A DNA stretch of 64,000 bases from Paramoeba atlantica (lineage: Eukaryota; Discosea): contig CDRNVI010000177.1 of assembly GCA_977017575.1 (NCBI GenBank), forward strand, positions 248,001-312,000, given 5' to 3'. Below the pieces are notes generated by a model, which did no database searches, was not told the origin of the DNA, and was given only the letters and a program-made list of their open reading frames with translations. Shown here in pieces: positions 62,016-64,000 of this stretch (position 1 is the first letter of the stretch; every line of letters starts with the position of its first letter). Made by a program: the position numbers and the translations under genes.

Positions 62016-62439
62016 TTTTTTTTTTTTTTTTGAGGCAGACTTTATTCAATTAGTAGTTCTTAATCTAAGCCATTTGAATTACATTAAATTATGTTTGTTT
62101 TTAACCTCTAACAAGAGGTGAAGTTTTAAACTTCAGCTTAGTTCAGTTGGTCTTTATGCTGAACTTTAGAACTTCTGCAAGTTCAGGCTGGAGGATGCAC
62201 ATCAGAAGGGAGAATAATCCAAAGCTCCTTCCAAGGGAATTTATCCTCAACTTTTTAGCAGACAGGGCTGAGATGTAACCTGTTCTGATTTTCACACTTC
62301 TTCAAAAGCTCCTCACTCCAATCAAATCACTCTACAGCACCAGAAAAATTTTCTATAATATCGAAAAACTGGGATTTGAACTCGCCCCCCCGAGGTTGGA
62401 CAGAGTCGAATTTACGACTAAACTACGGGCACCAACCCA
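62016..62439 (-). mobile_element. tRNA-derived SINE, copy 3 (inside duplication copy B)
   Basis: Flanked by a perfect 17-bp duplication TCAGTTCCCCCTTCCTT (61999-62015 and 62440-62456). The empty site exists in copy A near 54355-54375. A box, B box and poly(A) tail as in copy 1; most head CpG sites are intact. Confidence 0.92.
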
Positions 62440-63016
62440 TCAGTTCCCCCTTCCTTTCTTTTTTCCTTTTTTTCATTCTCTTTTCCACTCAACGTGACCT
62501 CAGTTGAGGGAACTGACTTGAACAACTGCCTTTTTCTGTTCACACATTGGTGGGGTGTGGTGATGGGGGGAGAGGGGGTAAAAGGGGGGAATGCAAAGGG
62601 AGAAGGAAGGGGGAGGGAGGGGGGAGGGAGGGGGGAGGTTAAAAGGATGGTGGTAGTGTTCTGGCTGATCAAAAAGAGAGGTTTTTTCCTCCTTCTCCTT
62701 CTCTTTTCCTTTGCCTCCTTTTTTTGTTTTTTGTTTTTTTGAGTTTTCCTTTTTGTTTTTTGTTTTTAAGTTTTTCTTTTTTTTTCTTTCTTTTCTTGGG
62801 TTTCCTTTTTCTCCTTTTTTCTTTTCTTTCTTTTGTCTTTTCTTTTTTTTTTTCTTATTTTTTTTTTCTTTTTTTTCTCACTGCTGTTTTCCCCCTTTGT
62901 CTTTTCTCTCTTGAGGGTAATTCTTTTTTTGGTTCCTCTCTTTTCTTTCCTTTTTGTTCGTGAGATTGGAAGATTTCATCTGGAAAGACAATGTTTTTCT
63001 ATTTTTTTCATTTGGA

Positions 63017-63070
63017 TTTTTCATACTTTCTGGATGTGAATCTGAAAATTTGAACCCAGAGAGTATGAAA
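63017..63070. repeat. Recurrent TACTCTCTGG hairpin, copy 4
   Basis: Same as the 54965 copy with one arm mismatch (TACTTTCTGG); part of duplication copy B. Confidence 0.75.
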
Positions 63071-63639
63071 CAAAATTACAAATACCCACAATCACAATGG
63101 AAAACAAAAAATGGAAGAGCAAGAGGGGGGTTCTTAGGGGGGGAGAAAATGGGAGAGGAGGGTGAGCAACACACAACCTCTGTTTTTTTTGCTTTTCTTC
63201 TTCTTCTTCTCTTTCTTTTTCATTCTCTCCTTTTCTCCTCTCTCTCTCCTCTCTCTTTCTCTTCTGCTTTTTCTTTCTCTCTCTCTTCTCTCTTCTCTCT
63301 TTCTCTTCTTTCTTTCTATTATTTGTTAAAAAAGGCTTTTGGCAAACAATTATCTCCTTTCTTCTCTTGTTTTATTTGTTTCTTTTTCTTTCTTTTTTTT
63401 CTTTTTTCTTTTTCTTTTTCTTTTTTTTTTTTTCTTTTTCTTTTAACTTTTTCATTCTTCTCTCTCTTTCTCTCTCCCCTTTTCTCTCCCTCTCTCCATC
63501 TTTCTTCTCTCTCTTCTCTTTCTAGAGATCTTTCTGACAATACTTTGAGAGGGACTGTTCCATTAGAAATTGAAAATCTTCATGTCTAAATCATGTTTTT
63601 TTTTATTTTTTATTTTTTATTTTTTATTTTTTATTTTTT

Positions 63640-63672
<33 letters not shown>

Positions 63673-64000
63673 TTATTTTATTTTATTTTATTTTATTTTA
63701 TTTTTATTTTTATTTTATTTTATTATTTTATATTTTATTATTTTATTTTTTTTCTTTCTTTTATTATTCTTTTAATAATTTTATCATTTTCTTTCTTTTC
63801 TTTCTTTTCTTTCTTTTCTTTTCCTTTTTTTTCTTTTCCTTTCTTTTCTTCTTCTCTTCTCTTCTCTTTTCTTCTCTTCTCTTCTCTTCTCTTCTCTTCT
63901 CTTTTCTTCTCTTTTCTTTTCTTTTCTTTTCTTTTCTTTCTTTTCTAAAAGGTTTTTAGAAGCCAATCGACTGAAGGGAGAAAAAATTCTTGGATAAAAT

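Larger units (their letters stand above)
61255..63785. repeat. Segmental duplication, copy B (with SINE insertion)
   Basis: Second copy of 53560-55710, about 7.7 kb away in the same orientation. It differs by substitutions, tract length changes and the SINE at 62016-62439. The remainder to the window end is a T/C tract and (TTTTTA)n. Confidence 0.85.

Overview
Eukaryotic nuclear DNA from a fungus-like protist. One rDNA unit (SSU, 5.8S, LSU), two 5S rRNA genes, split genes with GT-AG introns, polyubiquitin, an HSP70 locus, tRNA-derived SINEs and several transposons are all present. The rRNA words look opisthokont, and the 5.8S/ITS2 end resembles that of fungi, so a deep holomycotan (early fungus, rozellid or aphelid-like) is my best guess. 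I could not run a phylogeny.

The central observation is that TGA behaves as a sense codon, most simply tryptophan. In about ten independent loci the reading frame runs straight through TGA, and recognisable or paralogous protein continues on the other side. These loci include HSP70, a PB1-domain protein, a piggyBac-like and a Harbinger-like transposase, a retrotransposon and several multi-exon genes. Confident genes end in TAA, and one exon ends in TAG. Many genes here therefore look broken if the standard code is used.

Layout. 0-5 kb: a degenerate plus-strand gene, a 193-bp satellite and a minus-strand multi-exon gene. 5.4-10.6 kb: a non-LTR retrotransposon with MYND-like fingers, RT and a restriction-like endonuclease, ending just short of a 5S gene. 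11.4-12.4 kb: a PB1/coiled-coil gene. 12.7-15.4 kb: long purine then pyrimidine tracts. 16-21 kb: an HSP70 pseudogene split by a SINE, a second 5S gene and a three-unit polyubiquitin gene. 21-26 kb: GT-rich simple repeats and tRNA-Lys. 26.8-37.2 kb: the most gene-dense part, with a paralogue of the 3.4-5.0 kb gene, a divergent gene pair, a transposase-like gene with an acidic tail and a piggyBac-like relic. 40.3-47.1 kb: rDNA. 47.4-50.9 kb: tRNA-Gly, -His, -Thr and -Met. 51-64 kb: a repeat-rich area with a large segmental duplication, decayed tRNA copies, a Harbinger-like pseudogene and two more SINEs.

Long homopurine/homopyrimidine tracts fill most intergenic space and produce many spurious Lys/Glu- or Phe/Ser-rich open frames, which I left out. 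Several genes carry apparent frameshifts. Some may be assembly indels, but others (a 2-bp insertion and a 4-bp deletion in HSP70) are unlikely to be simple homopolymer errors.
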